A stretch of DNA of 19,139 nucleotides from Pseudomonadota bacterium (GTDB taxonomy: Bacteria; Pseudomonadota; Alphaproteobacteria; Micropepsales; Micropepsaceae). A program made the position numbers and the translations under genes. The stretch is taken from the NCBI GenBank assembly GCA_025360685.1, contig JANYBR010000174.1, positions 1 through 19,139 on the forward strand, written 5' to 3'. Positions within the stretch are counted from its first letter, which is position 1, and each line of letters starts with the position of its first letter. The notes beneath the pieces were generated by a model, which did no database searches, was not told the DNA's origin, and saw nothing but the letters and a program-made list of their open reading frames with translations. This document shows positions 12,151 to 19,139 of the stretch, piece after piece.

Positions 12151-12387
12151 ATGAAGCTACCACCGGCCCCGAAAGGACAGGTGCCATTTATGCCGAATGA
12201 ACGAATCGTCTATACCCACGACCAAGGCCCGGACAAGGGGTTTCGCATCCTTGCCACTGGGGAGTTCGACGCGGATATGGTCGAAGTCCTCAAGGCGTTT
12301 GCCAAGTTTCAAGCGAAGGTCGTCCCGAAGAAGTCCGCCGCGAAAAAGGCAGAGGATGCAACGCCCGAAAACGTTACAACTGCTTGA
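12151..12387 (+). CDS. Hypothetical protein before terminase small subunit
   Basis: From ATG 12151 the frame gives 78 residues: MKLPPAPKGQVPFMPNERIV, a central FRILATGEFDADMVEVLKAFAKF and a Lys/Ala-rich tail. No Shine-Dalgarno precedes this ATG. The same frame stays open and protein-like back to 11866 (it includes RHFAEEAAPRFLDVYDATIR) without ATG, GTG or TTG in a sensible place. The true start may be non-canonical, or the gene may have lost its 5' end. Its stop overlaps the -35 of the next promoter. No family recognised. Confidence 0.5.
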   Translation: MKLPPAPKGQVPFMPNERIVYTHDQGPDKGFRILATGEFDADMVEVLKAFAKFQAKVVPKKSAAKKAEDATPENVTTA

Positions 12388-12412
12388 CGCAGAAAGGGGA
12401 AGCGCTTATAAC
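12384..12412 (+). promoter_or_regulatory. Rightward promoter at the start of the packaging genes
   Basis: TTGACG (12384-12389), 17 bp, TATAAC (12407-12412): a 5/6 match in each box at ideal spacing. The expected start site is at or within a base or two of the ATG at 12419, so the terminase small subunit message may be leaderless. No Shine-Dalgarno is present to contradict this. Confidence 0.6.
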
Positions 12413-12418
12413 GGCGGC

Positions 12419-12949
12419 ATGGACATAGCGGACTTTGAGCGGCCGGATGGTCTGCCGGTTACTTGTACGGATGGGGATTTGCTGGAGGCGGTACGGTTGT
12501 GGCTGTCGGGTGGGGACAAGATCGAGATTGCGGCTTTGTTAAAGACCAAGCCAGCGACTGTCAACTACTGGATCAACAGCAAGGGTTGGCAGGTTGTGGC
12601 GCGGATGATCGCACCGGAAATGCAGGCGCTTGTTTCTGGCAGTCTGACTCGGCTCAAGCGACAGTCGCTGGAGCAGTTGGCTGACCGCATTGAGAACGGT
12701 GACTACCGGATGGATAACTCCGGTGAGATTGTCGGGCGGGTGCCGATGAAGGGACGCGATCTGGTTGAAGTGTTTGCCAAGGTCTCGGATGCCCAGGTGC
12801 AGTTGGAGAAGATGATTGGTTCGATCAAGGACGACGATGACTCTGACAAGATCAGCCTCGACAAATTGGCCCTCGGACTCAAGCGTTACGCCGAAGCTCG
12901 TGACATCACTGGCGAAGCAACGGCCGAGCGTGCGGATACAGTACAGTAG
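12419..12949 (+). CDS. Terminase small subunit (DNA-recognition)
   Basis: The 176-residue product from ATG 12419 begins MDIADFERPDGLPVTC. A helix-turn-helix lies at about residues 20-55: LLEAVRLWLSGGDKIEIAAL and LKTKPATVNYWINSKGWQVV. A helical middle and an acidic C-terminal region follow. An N-terminal HTH of the xxVNYWxxSKGW type, placed just before the large subunit, is characteristic of small terminases, which bind the pac or cos site and start packaging. The longer frame from 12197 is Ser/Arg-rich shadow. Its end overlaps the next gene by 20 bp. Confidence 0.75.
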   Translation: MDIADFERPDGLPVTCTDGDLLEAVRLWLSGGDKIEIAALLKTKPATVNYWINSKGWQVVARMIAPEMQALVSGSLTRLKRQSLEQLADRIENGDYRMDNSGEIVGRVPMKGRDLVEVFAKVSDAQVQLEKMIGSIKDDDDSDKISLDKLALGLKRYAEARDITGEATAERADTVQ

Positions 12950-13076
12950 CTACCCGCCTTTGTCGGAAGAGAACTTCCGCAAGATCGAGCGCAATCACAT
13001 TGACGGCAAGCCGATGGGCAACGACATCGAGCATCTGCTGGCTGAGATCACGCGGCTGTGGGCCGAGCGGAGGTGA
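12930..13076 (+). CDS. Small phage protein between terminase genes (48 aa)
   Basis: GTG at 12930 opens a frame beginning VRIQYSSYPPLSEENFRKIE and ending IEHLLAEITRLWAERR. It is helical in its second half. TTG at 12960 is an alternative start. The stop shares GTGA with the next gene. No family recognised. The gene chain from here into the large terminase is tightly coupled. Confidence 0.55.
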   Translation: MRIQYSSYPPLSEENFRKIERNHIDGKPMGNDIEHLLAEITRLWAERR

Positions 13077-13231
13077 CTTACACGAAATATATGGAATCCG
13101 AGAAGGATTCTGATCGCATCCACCTCTATCCGAACTTCGGACGTGAACATGAGGCATCAATTGAGTGCTGGTGCAGGCCGGAACCAGACACCGAAGTCCC
13201 GACCGTGTTCATCCATCATCCAGAGCAATGA
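13073..13231 (+). CDS. Small Cys/His-containing phage protein (52 aa)
   Basis: Starts at GTG 13073 in a GTGA overlap with GGAGG nearby upstream, and ends at 13231 in an ATGA overlap with the terminase. The product includes DRIHLYPNFGREHEASIECW then CRPEPDTEV and TVFIHHPEQ. The H...FGxxH...CWCxPxxD...HH layout occurs in tiny phage proteins near terminase or head genes and suggests metal binding. Function unknown. Confidence 0.65.
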   Translation: MTYTKYMESEKDSDRIHLYPNFGREHEASIECWCRPEPDTEVPTVFIHHPEQ

Positions 13232-14688
13232 TCGCTCTCGATTCCCATGTCATCGAAGCCTTCACCGAGCAATTCCTGCTCGACAACTACAATGAACGCG
13301 CCCCCATCCCCGCCTGTCACCGCGAGTGGTGGACGCTGGCGACATCGAAGCATCGTCGCATTGCCTTTGCCGCTCCGAGAGGTCATGCTAAAAGTACGGC
13401 TATCAATCACGCCTACGGCCTCGCTGCGGCGTTGTTCCAGCAGCATCCGTTCCAGATCAAGGTCAGCAAAACCTACGATCTAGCCTGCGAAAAGATCGAG
13501 CAGGCCAAGCAGGAACTGCTCAACAACGACAAGATCAGGCATATCTTCCGGCTCAAGGCCATCATCCGCGACCGGGAAAATGACTTCATTGCCGAAATGA
13601 GCGATGGCTACCGCTTCCGCATGCGCGCCCTCGGCATGAATCAGGCCACTCGCGGCCTGTCGTGGGGGACCATCCGCCCCACGCTCATTCAGGGCGATGA
13701 CATGGAGGACGATGAAGAAGTCCTGAACCTGGAACGGCGCGAGAAATCTTGGCGCTGGATTTTCAACACGCTGCTGCCCATGGGTGGTGATAACACCGAC
13801 ATCCGCATCTACGGCACCATCCTGCACCACGATTCAATCCTGGCGCGACTGGTCAAGAACAAGAGCTGGCACGGCAAAGTATGGGAAGCCTGCGATGCCG
13901 CTATCAGCCCTGAGTCCATTTTGTGGCCGCAGAAGTTTACTTCTGCCCGGCTGACCGACATCCGCCAGCAGTACATCGACGCCGGCAACCTCATCGGCTT
14001 CAACATGGAGTACCGCAACATCGCTCAGGATGATGTCGGCGGCTACCTCCTGAAAAGCGATTTCCTGTCGATGGATGAGGAGGATCACAAGAAGAAAAAG
14101 ACATTCTATGTTGGCGGCGACTTTGCCATCTCCAAGGAAAAACGGCGTGACTTTACCTGCTTTCGCATCGGCGGTTTGGACAGCGATGGCCTGCTGCACA
14201 TGGTCGATGAACGCCGCGGGCGGTGGGATGCGGACGAGATCATTGCTGCCATGCTGGAGATCGAGGAATTCTACGAACCGGAAGCATGGTTTGTGGAATC
14301 GGGGCAGATTTTTCTGGCGATCAAGACTGCGCTCGACCGCGCCATGCGCGAGGCGAACGAGGGCAAGGGCGTCTTTCTCAACCTGATCCCCATGAAGCCG
14401 GTCAAGGACAAGCGGGTGCGCGGTCGTCCCCTGCAAAAGCGCATGCGGGCGAAGGCCACACGCTGGGATAAGGACATGCCGGAGTATCGGGATCAGGAAG
14501 AAGAATTGATCCAGTTCCGTGGTGGCGATGAACGCAACGATCGCTTCGACGCGGCAGCGTGGCTGGTGTTTGGCATCGAACAGCGTGGCGTGGTTCCCGA
14601 AACCGAAGAAGAAGAAGAAGAAATGGAATGGCGCATGGCACGACGTGAGGCGGTTGCGGACGGGCGTTCGTCCCTGACGGGGTATTAG
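13228..14688 (+). CDS. Terminase large subunit (packaging ATPase and nuclease)
   Basis: I start it at ATG 13228 (ATGA overlap), giving 486 residues; the longer frame to 13165 would read through the preceding gene. Walker A is APRGHAKST at 49-57. Walker B is LIQGDDMED at 153-161, followed by an acidic cluster. The C-terminal RNase H-like nuclease shows VGGDFA (Asp298), FVESG (Glu357) and FDAAAW (Asp441), a D-E-D set. The protein pumps DNA into the prohead through the portal and cuts the concatemer. The acidic run EEEEEE near the C-terminus probably contacts the portal or small subunit. Confidence 0.95.
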   Translation: MIALDSHVIEAFTEQFLLDNYNERAPIPACHREWWTLATSKHRRIAFAAPRGHAKSTAINHAYGLAAALFQQHPFQIKVSKTYDLACEKIEQAKQELLNNDKIRHIFRLKAIIRDRENDFIAEMSDGYRFRMRALGMNQATRGLSWGTIRPTLIQGDDMEDDEEVLNLERREKSWRWIFNTLLPMGGDNTDIRIYGTILHHDSILARLVKNKSWHGKVWEACDAAISPESILWPQKFTSARLTDIRQQYIDAGNLIGFNMEYRNIAQDDVGGYLLKSDFLSMDEEDHKKKKTFYVGGDFAISKEKRRDFTCFRIGGLDSDGLLHMVDERRGRWDADEIIAAMLEIEEFYEPEAWFVESGQIFLAIKTALDRAMREANEGKGVFLNLIPMKPVKDKRVRGRPLQKRMRAKATRWDKDMPEYRDQEEELIQFRGGDERNDRFDAAAWLVFGIEQRGVVPETEEEEEEMEWRMARREAVADGRSSLTGY

Positions 14689-14721
14689 CAGGTAGTTGCA
14701 CTATCAACCAAGGAGCAATAC

Positions 14722-14934
14722 ATGAAGATTTTCGAGTACGCCGTGATCTATCATCCGCTGGCAACCAAGGAACAACAGGACCGTGCAGAGAAACCGAAAT
14801 CGGTTCTGATCGTTGATGTGAAGCGCATCCTCGCCAACAACGACAAGGAAGCTACCATCCTCGCCTCGCGTGACATCCCTGAGGACTACACCAACAAACT
14901 CGACCTGGTGGAAATCGCCATTCGCCCTTTCTGA
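14722..14934 (+). CDS. Conserved small phage protein (70 aa)
   Basis: ATG 14722 is preceded by AAGGAG at 7 nt. The product begins MKIFEYAVIYHPLATKEQQD and ends DYTNKLDLVEIAIRPF. The FEYAxxxHP...SVLxxxxxxLAxxxKEA...IPExYxxKLDxVEIAxRPF pattern is a small protein I recall as conserved beside terminase or portal genes in podophages. Its role is unknown; a structural accessory is likely from position. Confidence 0.8.
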   Translation: MKIFEYAVIYHPLATKEQQDRAEKPKSVLIVDVKRILANNDKEATILASRDIPEDYTNKLDLVEIAIRPF

Positions 14935-14941
14935 TAGCCCC

Positions 14942-14962
14942 GCCCGTCGTTGCCGGACGGGC
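14942..14962. other. GC-rich hairpin after the gene at 14722-14934
   Basis: GCCCGTC (14942-14948) pairs with GACGGGC (14956-14962) around a 7-nt loop, and an outer GCCCC/GGGGC pair (14937-14941/14973-14977) can extend it. There is no T run, so it is more likely an mRNA processing or stability element than a terminator. Confidence 0.5.
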
Positions 14963-14981
14963 CATCGCAGGTGGGGCGGCT

Positions 14982-15125
14982 ATGGTGCAACAACAAAACG
15001 TTCTCCAGCAATGGAACGACGAACAGTGGAAGAATGGCGTAGGACTGCAAGGACTGATCACTGGCGCAGCCAATCATGGCGTCGCCACTAGCACCTACAT
15101 GATGGCCAATCAGGTAGGCAACTAA
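14982..15125 (+). CDS. Small phage protein before the portal (47 aa)
   Basis: ATG 14982 follows AGGTGGGG at about 6 nt. The product starts MVQQQNVLQQWNDEQWKNGV and continues GLQGLITGAANHGVATSTYM. It is Gln/Asn-rich, with no clear domain. Position in the head operon suggests a minor structural or assembly role. Ends 15 bp before the portal start. Confidence 0.55.
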   Translation: MVQQQNVLQQWNDEQWKNGVGLQGLITGAANHGVATSTYMMANQVGN

Positions 15126-15140
15126 CCACATGGGTTAGCC

Positions 15141-17321
15141 ATGGAAAAAGCACTGAAACTCGACCAAATCGTCAAGAGTCCGAATATCTGCGATCTGCTC
15201 GACCCCAAGGACCGCGATGACATCGGACGCTATGCGCAGGAAGGCTACGAACGGGACAAGACCTCGCGCAAGGAATGGGAAATGCGGCAGGCCGATGCCA
15301 ATAAACTGGCCCTTCAAGTGCGCGAGGACAAGAATTTTCCATGGCCACAGTGCAGCAACGTCAAGTTCCCGCTGGTAACCGTCGCCGCCATGCAGTTCAA
15401 CGCCCGCGCCTATCCGGCATTGGTGAATGCCAATGATCTGGTCAAGTGCCAGATTTTCGGCAATGACACGGATGGATCAAAGAAGGCCATGGGTGAGCGC
15501 ATTGCCGATCACATGACGTGGCAGAACCTCGAACAAGACCCACGCTGGGAAGAAGATCACGACAAGTTGACGCTGGTCCAAGCCATCGCCGGTTGCGCTT
15601 TCAAGAAGCGGGTGTTCGATCCCGGTATTGGGCGACAGGTTTCCTGTCTGGTCTTGCCTGACAACTTCATCATCGACTACTACACCCGCGATCTCGATTC
15701 GTCACAACGCTATACCCATACCTTTTTCCTGTCGAAGAACGACATTGCCCAGCGCGAGATTGATGGCCGCTATTGCCCGGTCAAGGATGTGCCAGCGGAC
15801 CCCAAGCAGAAGAGCAACGATGAAATCGTGGTTGCCATGGATACCCGGCAGGGCGTCTATGCACAACAGGCGGATGAGGCAACGCCCTACTTCACGGGGG
15901 AGCAATACTGCTGGCTCGATCTGGATGACGATGGGTTCGAGGAACCCTACATCATCACCTTCGACATCGCCAGTGGCGAAGTGCGCCGCATCGTTGCCCG
16001 CTTCCTGCCCTCAGGCATCAAGAAGCGCGATGGCAAAGTCTACGAAATAACCCCGGTTCAACTGTTCACCAAGTACGGCTTCATCCCCTCCCCTGATGGC
16101 GGATTCTACGACTTGGGCTTAGGCTCGATCCTTGGCCCCATCAACGAAACCTGCAACACCCTCATCAATCAGGCCATCGACGCTACCACCATGGCCATGC
16201 TTGGCGGCGGCTTTGTCGGGAGAGGGTTCAAGAGCAAGTCGGGTCCGTTCACTTTCCAGCCGAACCAGTGGTTCCCGGTCGATGCCCCAGGCGACGATCT
16301 GCGCAAGAATATCCTGCCGTTGCCGGTGCGGGAGCCAACTCAGGTGCTGTTCAACCTACTGTCCCTGCTCATCAACTACGGCGAGCGTATCGTCTCGGCC
16401 ACCGAATTGCAGGTGGGAGAGAACATCGGCCAGAACACCCCCGCCGAAACCGCTCGCACCATGGATGAGAATGGCAGTCGTGTCTACAACGCCATCTACA
16501 AGCGGACGTGGCGGGCCATGCGCGATGAATTCCGCACGCAGGCGCATCTGAACGAAATGTTCCTCGATCAAGACGAAGATTACCCGCAGCTTCTGCGCGC
16601 CGGCATGGTTAACGTCAACGACTATCGGCAGTCGGGGATTTCGGTCAAGCCCGCCGCCGACCCCAACATCGTGTCCGATGGCGAACGGGTAAAGCAGGCA
16701 CAGGAACTCGTGATGCTGTCGAACCAGATGCCTGGATTCAACCGCTACCAGTGCGGTCTGCGCCTGCTGAAAGCCAGAAAAACCAACAACATCAACGAAA
16801 TCTATCCGCAGCCGATGACCCAAGGACCGGATGGCAAGCCGCAGCCGGCGCAGGATTTCCCACCGCCGCCCGACCCGAAGATGCTCGAAATCCAGATCAA
16901 GCAATCGGCGCAGCAACTGGAACAGCAGAAATTCATGGTCGAGTCGCAGGAAACCAAGATCAAATTGCAGGGCGAATTGATGCAGGTGCAGGCCAAGGTA
17001 CTCAACCTGCAAGCGCAGGCGCAATTGTTCGTGGCGCAGGCCAAGAGCGCCGAAATGGAACCGGAAATCAAACTCATCTATGCCGAAATTGAGCAGGGAC
17101 AGTCGCGCTCCGAGCATTTGCTGCGACTGCTCGACCTGTTCGACGGCTCATCCCATGCCAATGCCGACCGCAAGGCCGGACTGATCCAAGAGGCGATGAA
17201 TGCAAGTGGAAAATCTGGTGGGAATGGAGTGGGTGGAATGGAAAAACCACCCCAAAACCCGGCAATTGCGGGAACTCTTGCAAGTCTTGGTCCAGGAACA
17301 TCAGGATTCATGGCTCAATAG
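15141..17321 (+). CDS. Portal protein (P22-length type)
   Basis: A 726-residue protein, close to the 725 of P22 Gp1. Characteristic segments are the N-terminal WEMRQADANKLALQ and FPWPQCSNVKFPLVTVAAMQ, the central LGLGSILGPINETCNTLINQ with AIDATTMA, and the stem region GERIVSATELQVGENIGQNT then PAETARTMDENG. About residues 580-640 form a Gln/Glu-rich coiled coil resembling the long helical barrel of P22-type portals. Twelve copies would form the ring through which the terminase pumps DNA. It follows the terminase genes as expected, and its last 122 bp overlap the next gene. Confidence 0.9.
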   Translation: MEKALKLDQIVKSPNICDLLDPKDRDDIGRYAQEGYERDKTSRKEWEMRQADANKLALQVREDKNFPWPQCSNVKFPLVTVAAMQFNARAYPALVNANDLVKCQIFGNDTDGSKKAMGERIADHMTWQNLEQDPRWEEDHDKLTLVQAIAGCAFKKRVFDPGIGRQVSCLVLPDNFIIDYYTRDLDSSQRYTHTFFLSKNDIAQREIDGRYCPVKDVPADPKQKSNDEIVVAMDTRQGVYAQQADEATPYFTGEQYCWLDLDDDGFEEPYIITFDIASGEVRRIVARFLPSGIKKRDGKVYEITPVQLFTKYGFIPSPDGGFYDLGLGSILGPINETCNTLINQAIDATTMAMLGGGFVGRGFKSKSGPFTFQPNQWFPVDAPGDDLRKNILPLPVREPTQVLFNLLSLLINYGERIVSATELQVGENIGQNTPAETARTMDENGSRVYNAIYKRTWRAMRDEFRTQAHLNEMFLDQDEDYPQLLRAGMVNVNDYRQSGISVKPAADPNIVSDGERVKQAQELVMLSNQMPGFNRYQCGLRLLKARKTNNINEIYPQPMTQGPDGKPQPAQDFPPPPDPKMLEIQIKQSAQQLEQQKFMVESQETKIKLQGELMQVQAKVLNLQAQAQLFVAQAKSAEMEPEIKLIYAEIEQGQSRSEHLLRLLDLFDGSSHANADRKAGLIQEAMNASGKSGGNGVGGMEKPPQNPAIAGTLASLGPGTSGFMAQ

Positions 17322-17454
17322 GGAATTTGAGGACGAGAACCCGCACAAGTGGGCGATCTTCAACTCCGCAGCACTGGCCGAGGCCAGAACCATCGAAGAA
17401 ATAGGAAAACTGATCGACAGTATCACCCTGACAGGAGAAAACAGTGACCAATGA
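17200..17454 (+). CDS. Small phage protein overlapping the portal 3' end
   Basis: The 84-residue frame begins at ATG 17200, inside the portal gene, and ends at 17454, past the GTG of the GroES-like gene. An alternative ATG at 17224 would still leave about 100 bp of overlap. The product includes WKNHPKTRQLRELLQVLVQE then HQDSWLNREFEDENPHKWA. It is helical, and similar small proteins after portals occur in phages. The overlap falls in the low-complexity, Gly-rich tail of the portal, where an alternative frame is easily tolerated. Confidence 0.7.
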   Translation: MQVENLVGMEWVEWKNHPKTRQLRELLQVLVQEHQDSWLNREFEDENPHKWAIFNSAALAEARTIEEIGKLIDSITLTGENSDQ

Positions 17455-17821
17455 TTCCGGTTTGGCCGTAACCGCTGACAAGATTCTCGTCTCACCCATG
17501 AAAGTCGAGGAAAAAACCTCGGGTGGGATTGTCTTGCCTTCGGCAAGCCAAGAAAAAGAACAACTGGCGCAGCAGTTGGGTGTGGTCATCGCCATGGGCA
17601 GTCTCGCCCAGGCCGCGCCGGAAATGGAAGGCATCGAATTGGGCGATACCGTGCTCTTTCCCCGCTACCGCGGTCAGGATTTTCCGGTCAATGGCACCCG
17701 CTATTGGGTCATGCGCGCCCAGGACGTCTTGGGCAAGGTGACCAAACTGCCCGACTACGTTCTGCTGGGAGCGGAGTCCACAGCCACGGTATTCGGTATC
17801 AACAGTGGCAAAGCAGCATAA
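17444..17821 (+). CDS. Phage GroES-like co-chaperonin
   Basis: Starts at GTG 17444 with AGGAGAAAACA upstream; 125 residues. The pattern ADKILVSPMKVEEKTSGGIVLPSAS is the Cpn10 signature. The flexible mobile loop (KTSGGIVLP, about 24-32) is the part of GroES that docks on GroEL. LGVVIAMG and LGDTVLFPRYRGQDFPVNGTRYWVM match the beta-barrel core (the VGDxVLF strand). Bacterial GroES has about 97 residues; the extra 25 here are a C-terminal tail. T4 Gp31 and RB49 CocO are precedents: they replace GroES so that GroEL can fold the capsid protein. Its place between portal and scaffold supports that role. Confidence 0.9.
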   Translation: MTNDSGLAVTADKILVSPMKVEEKTSGGIVLPSASQEKEQLAQQLGVVIAMGSLAQAAPEMEGIELGDTVLFPRYRGQDFPVNGTRYWVMRAQDVLGKVTKLPDYVLLGAESTATVFGINSGKAA

Positions 17822-17864
17822 GACGCTTGACAAGTCATAACCATTGGTTCTATAAGGATGCAGC

Positions 17865-18713
17865 ATGGCCGAGCAAGATACCGCCGTTGTAGCAACAGAC
17901 CCCGATAACCCCACGGTCGAGGTCATCGACATCGCGCCGCTGCCAGACACGGCAGAGGATGATGATACGCCGCAACAGCGCGCCGAGCAGGACGCCCGAG
18001 CTCAAGGCTGGCGCCCGCAGGACGAATGGAAAGGCGCTCCCGACAAGTGGAAGGATGCTGGCGCATTCCTCCGCCTCAAGGACACTGCCAAGAATGAGAA
18101 TCTGCGCCTTAACGGCAAGTTAAGCGCGGCTGAAGCGCGGTTGCAGGAACTGGAAAGGCGCGAAGCGGTGCGCCAACAAGCTAACGACAAGTTCCAGATC
18201 GACTCGATGTATCTGGAACGCAAGGCTGCATTCGAGGCCGGTGATTACAACCGGGTCAATCAGATAGACGATAAACTGGTCGATCTAAAACTTGGCAAGG
18301 CGCAGCAAAAAGCACCCGAAGCCCCGCAGATCAATGCCGAGACACAGCAAATCTGGCACGATTTTGTGGGCGATCCGGCCAATGCGTGGATTGGCGAGGC
18401 CCAAAACCAGCAGCGCTTGGAACGCGAAATGCGCATGATGCTCGCTGCGGGAGAAACCGCCAGAGGCGGCGATCTACTTGACCTCGCTGCTGACCGGGTG
18501 AAACGACTCTACCCCGAAATCCTGCCGCGGCGTACCGCCATGGCCGAGGGCAATGCCCGGTCGTCTGCGGGCGGCGGCGTCAATGGCTCGCGCTCGTGGA
18601 ACGATCTCAAGCCCCAGGTCAAGTCCGATCTGGAGGACTTGATCCGCATCACTCCCGGCTTGAAGCGTGAAAACGTGCTCAAGCGTTGCACTGCTGACCA
18701 ATTCAAGCGTTGA
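17865..18713 (+). CDS. Putative head scaffolding protein
   Basis: A 282-residue, highly charged, mostly helical protein. It has an acidic N-terminal region (TAEDDDTPQQRAEQDARAQG), a WRPQDEWKGAPDKWKDAGAF motif seen in phage scaffold-type proteins, a central coiled coil (ENLRLNGKLSAAEARLQELE) and a basic C-terminus ending LKRCTADQFKR. This acidic, coiled-coil, basic-end layout and its position before the presumed capsid gene fit a scaffold that guides prohead assembly. AAGGATGCAGC precedes the ATG. The capsid gene itself is not in the window. Confidence 0.8.
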   Translation: MAEQDTAVVATDPDNPTVEVIDIAPLPDTAEDDDTPQQRAEQDARAQGWRPQDEWKGAPDKWKDAGAFLRLKDTAKNENLRLNGKLSAAEARLQELERREAVRQQANDKFQIDSMYLERKAAFEAGDYNRVNQIDDKLVDLKLGKAQQKAPEAPQINAETQQIWHDFVGDPANAWIGEAQNQQRLEREMRMMLAAGETARGGDLLDLAADRVKRLYPEILPRRTAMAEGNARSSAGGGVNGSRSWNDLKPQVKSDLEDLIRITPGLKRENVLKRCTADQFKR

Positions 18714-18715
18714 TC

Positions 18716-19139
18716 ATGGCCCATCCCTACAAAGGTATCCCGCGCAAGGACTGGCCGAAGAAAGGAACTACGATGCCCGTTGCCGAAACCGCCGCTGATG
18801 TTCCACGTGAAACACCGCCAGCGCCGGTAGCGATGAGCGCCAGCGTTCCCGTAGGGAAAGCACCCATCGCCCCGCCAAGAAGTTTGTTCACGGGCGACAT
18901 TAAGAAACTTGAAGTATGGGGTAGGAATGGAAGCAAAACCGATCCGATCCCCGGGTTTTGGCTATATTGGTTTCTCGACCGTGATGGCACTGGCTCGCGG
19001 CTGTTTCAGGCCAAGCGATCTGGCTATGAGTTTGTCAGTAATGATGAAGTTTCACTGAATGATGTAAATATCAATGCGGACCTTGGTAGCCATGTCATGG
19101 TATTTGGTGGCACAGGCCCAGGCGGTCAGCCGATTCATC
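18716..19139 (+). CDS. Phage head-region structural protein (partial, runs off right edge)
   Basis: The frame is open from ATG 18716 to the window end (141 complete codons). ATG 18773, with AAAGGAACT upstream, is the better-supported start; the first ATG has no ribosome-binding site, though the 19 residues it would add look plausible. The body is Pro-rich at first, then KKLEVWGRNGSKTDPIPGFW, LYWFLDRDGTGSRLFQAK and LGSHVMVFGGTGPGGQPIH. The GFWLYWxxDRxG...GYEFV...LGS pattern is found in small proteins encoded between scaffold and major capsid in podophages. Probably a minor head component. Confidence 0.75.
   Translation, partial: MAHPYKGIPRKDWPKKGTTMPVAETAADVPRETPPAPVAMSASVPVGKAPIAPPRSLFTGDIKKLEVWGRNGSKTDPIPGFWLYWFLDRDGTGSRLFQAKRSGYEFVSNDEVSLNDVNINADLGSHVMVFGGTGPGGQPIH

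Noticed and set aside
11840..12154. 104-codon plus-strand frame starting in the tRNA-like element
   Set aside because: Arg/Thr-rich composition with no motif. A neighbouring frame (continuing the gene at 12151) looks far more like protein.
16356..17117. 253-codon minus-strand frame opposite the portal
   Set aside because: It is a long antisense shadow of the portal gene caused by its codon composition; it is Leu/Arg/His-rich with no domain.

Overview
This window looks like part of a tailed double-stranded DNA phage (Caudoviricetes). The right third reads terminase small subunit, terminase large subunit, a P22-length portal (726 aa), a phage-encoded GroES-like co-chaperonin, a scaffold-like protein and the start of a further head-region gene. 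The remainder is dense, short, overlapping early or accessory genes. Base composition, Shine-Dalgarno use and the flavour of the proteins suggest a Gram-negative, probably betaproteobacterial host; that is inference. No integrase, lysis or tail genes are present, so lifestyle cannot be decided.

Layout. (1) 1-3963, minus strand: one early operon read from a strong divergent promoter (3988-4015). It starts with a Cro/C1-like HTH protein and runs through seven tiny genes chained by ATGA or TGATG overlaps. An SSB-like protein, a PD-(D/E)XK nuclease, a NinB-like protein and two further phage proteins follow. The last gene runs off the left edge and carries a 12-bp tandem repeat encoding an Ala-Ala-Thr-X tail. 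(2) 4032-5480, plus strand: DUF1064 nuclease-like, DUF551-like, winged-helix-like and KGG-motif proteins. (3) 5477-6510: a rhuM-like gene lacking its 5' end, abutting a transposase fragment. (4) 6540-7031: a promoter followed by about 450 nt of densely foldable, apparently non-coding sequence. G-U pairs favour the plus strand as the RNA. (5) 7047-7859, plus strand: three small genes, the last a replication-protein domain. (6) 7863-8004: a promoter and a possible small RNA whose hairpin loop is complementary to the Shine-Dalgarno motif of many minus-strand genes of this phage. (7) 8004-10364, minus strand: a second leftward operon with a sliding-clamp-like protein, an Ala-rich DUF7666-like protein, HTH-like and zinc-binding-like small proteins and tiny hydrophobic peptides. 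(8) 10365-11410: about 1 kb without recognisable genes. (9) 11411-11892, minus strand: a DUF5678-like gene and a tRNA-like sequence with a possible CUA anticodon. (10) 12151-19139, plus strand: packaging and head morphogenesis.

Together the left operon supplies recombination and single-strand DNA functions, the middle supplies replication and regulation, and the right arm builds and fills the head, with the GroES-like protein placed where capsid folding would need it. The most unusual material is the RNA-like sequence in regions 4 and 6 and the repeat-tailed protein at the left edge. Family names come from recognising sequence patterns, not from searches.
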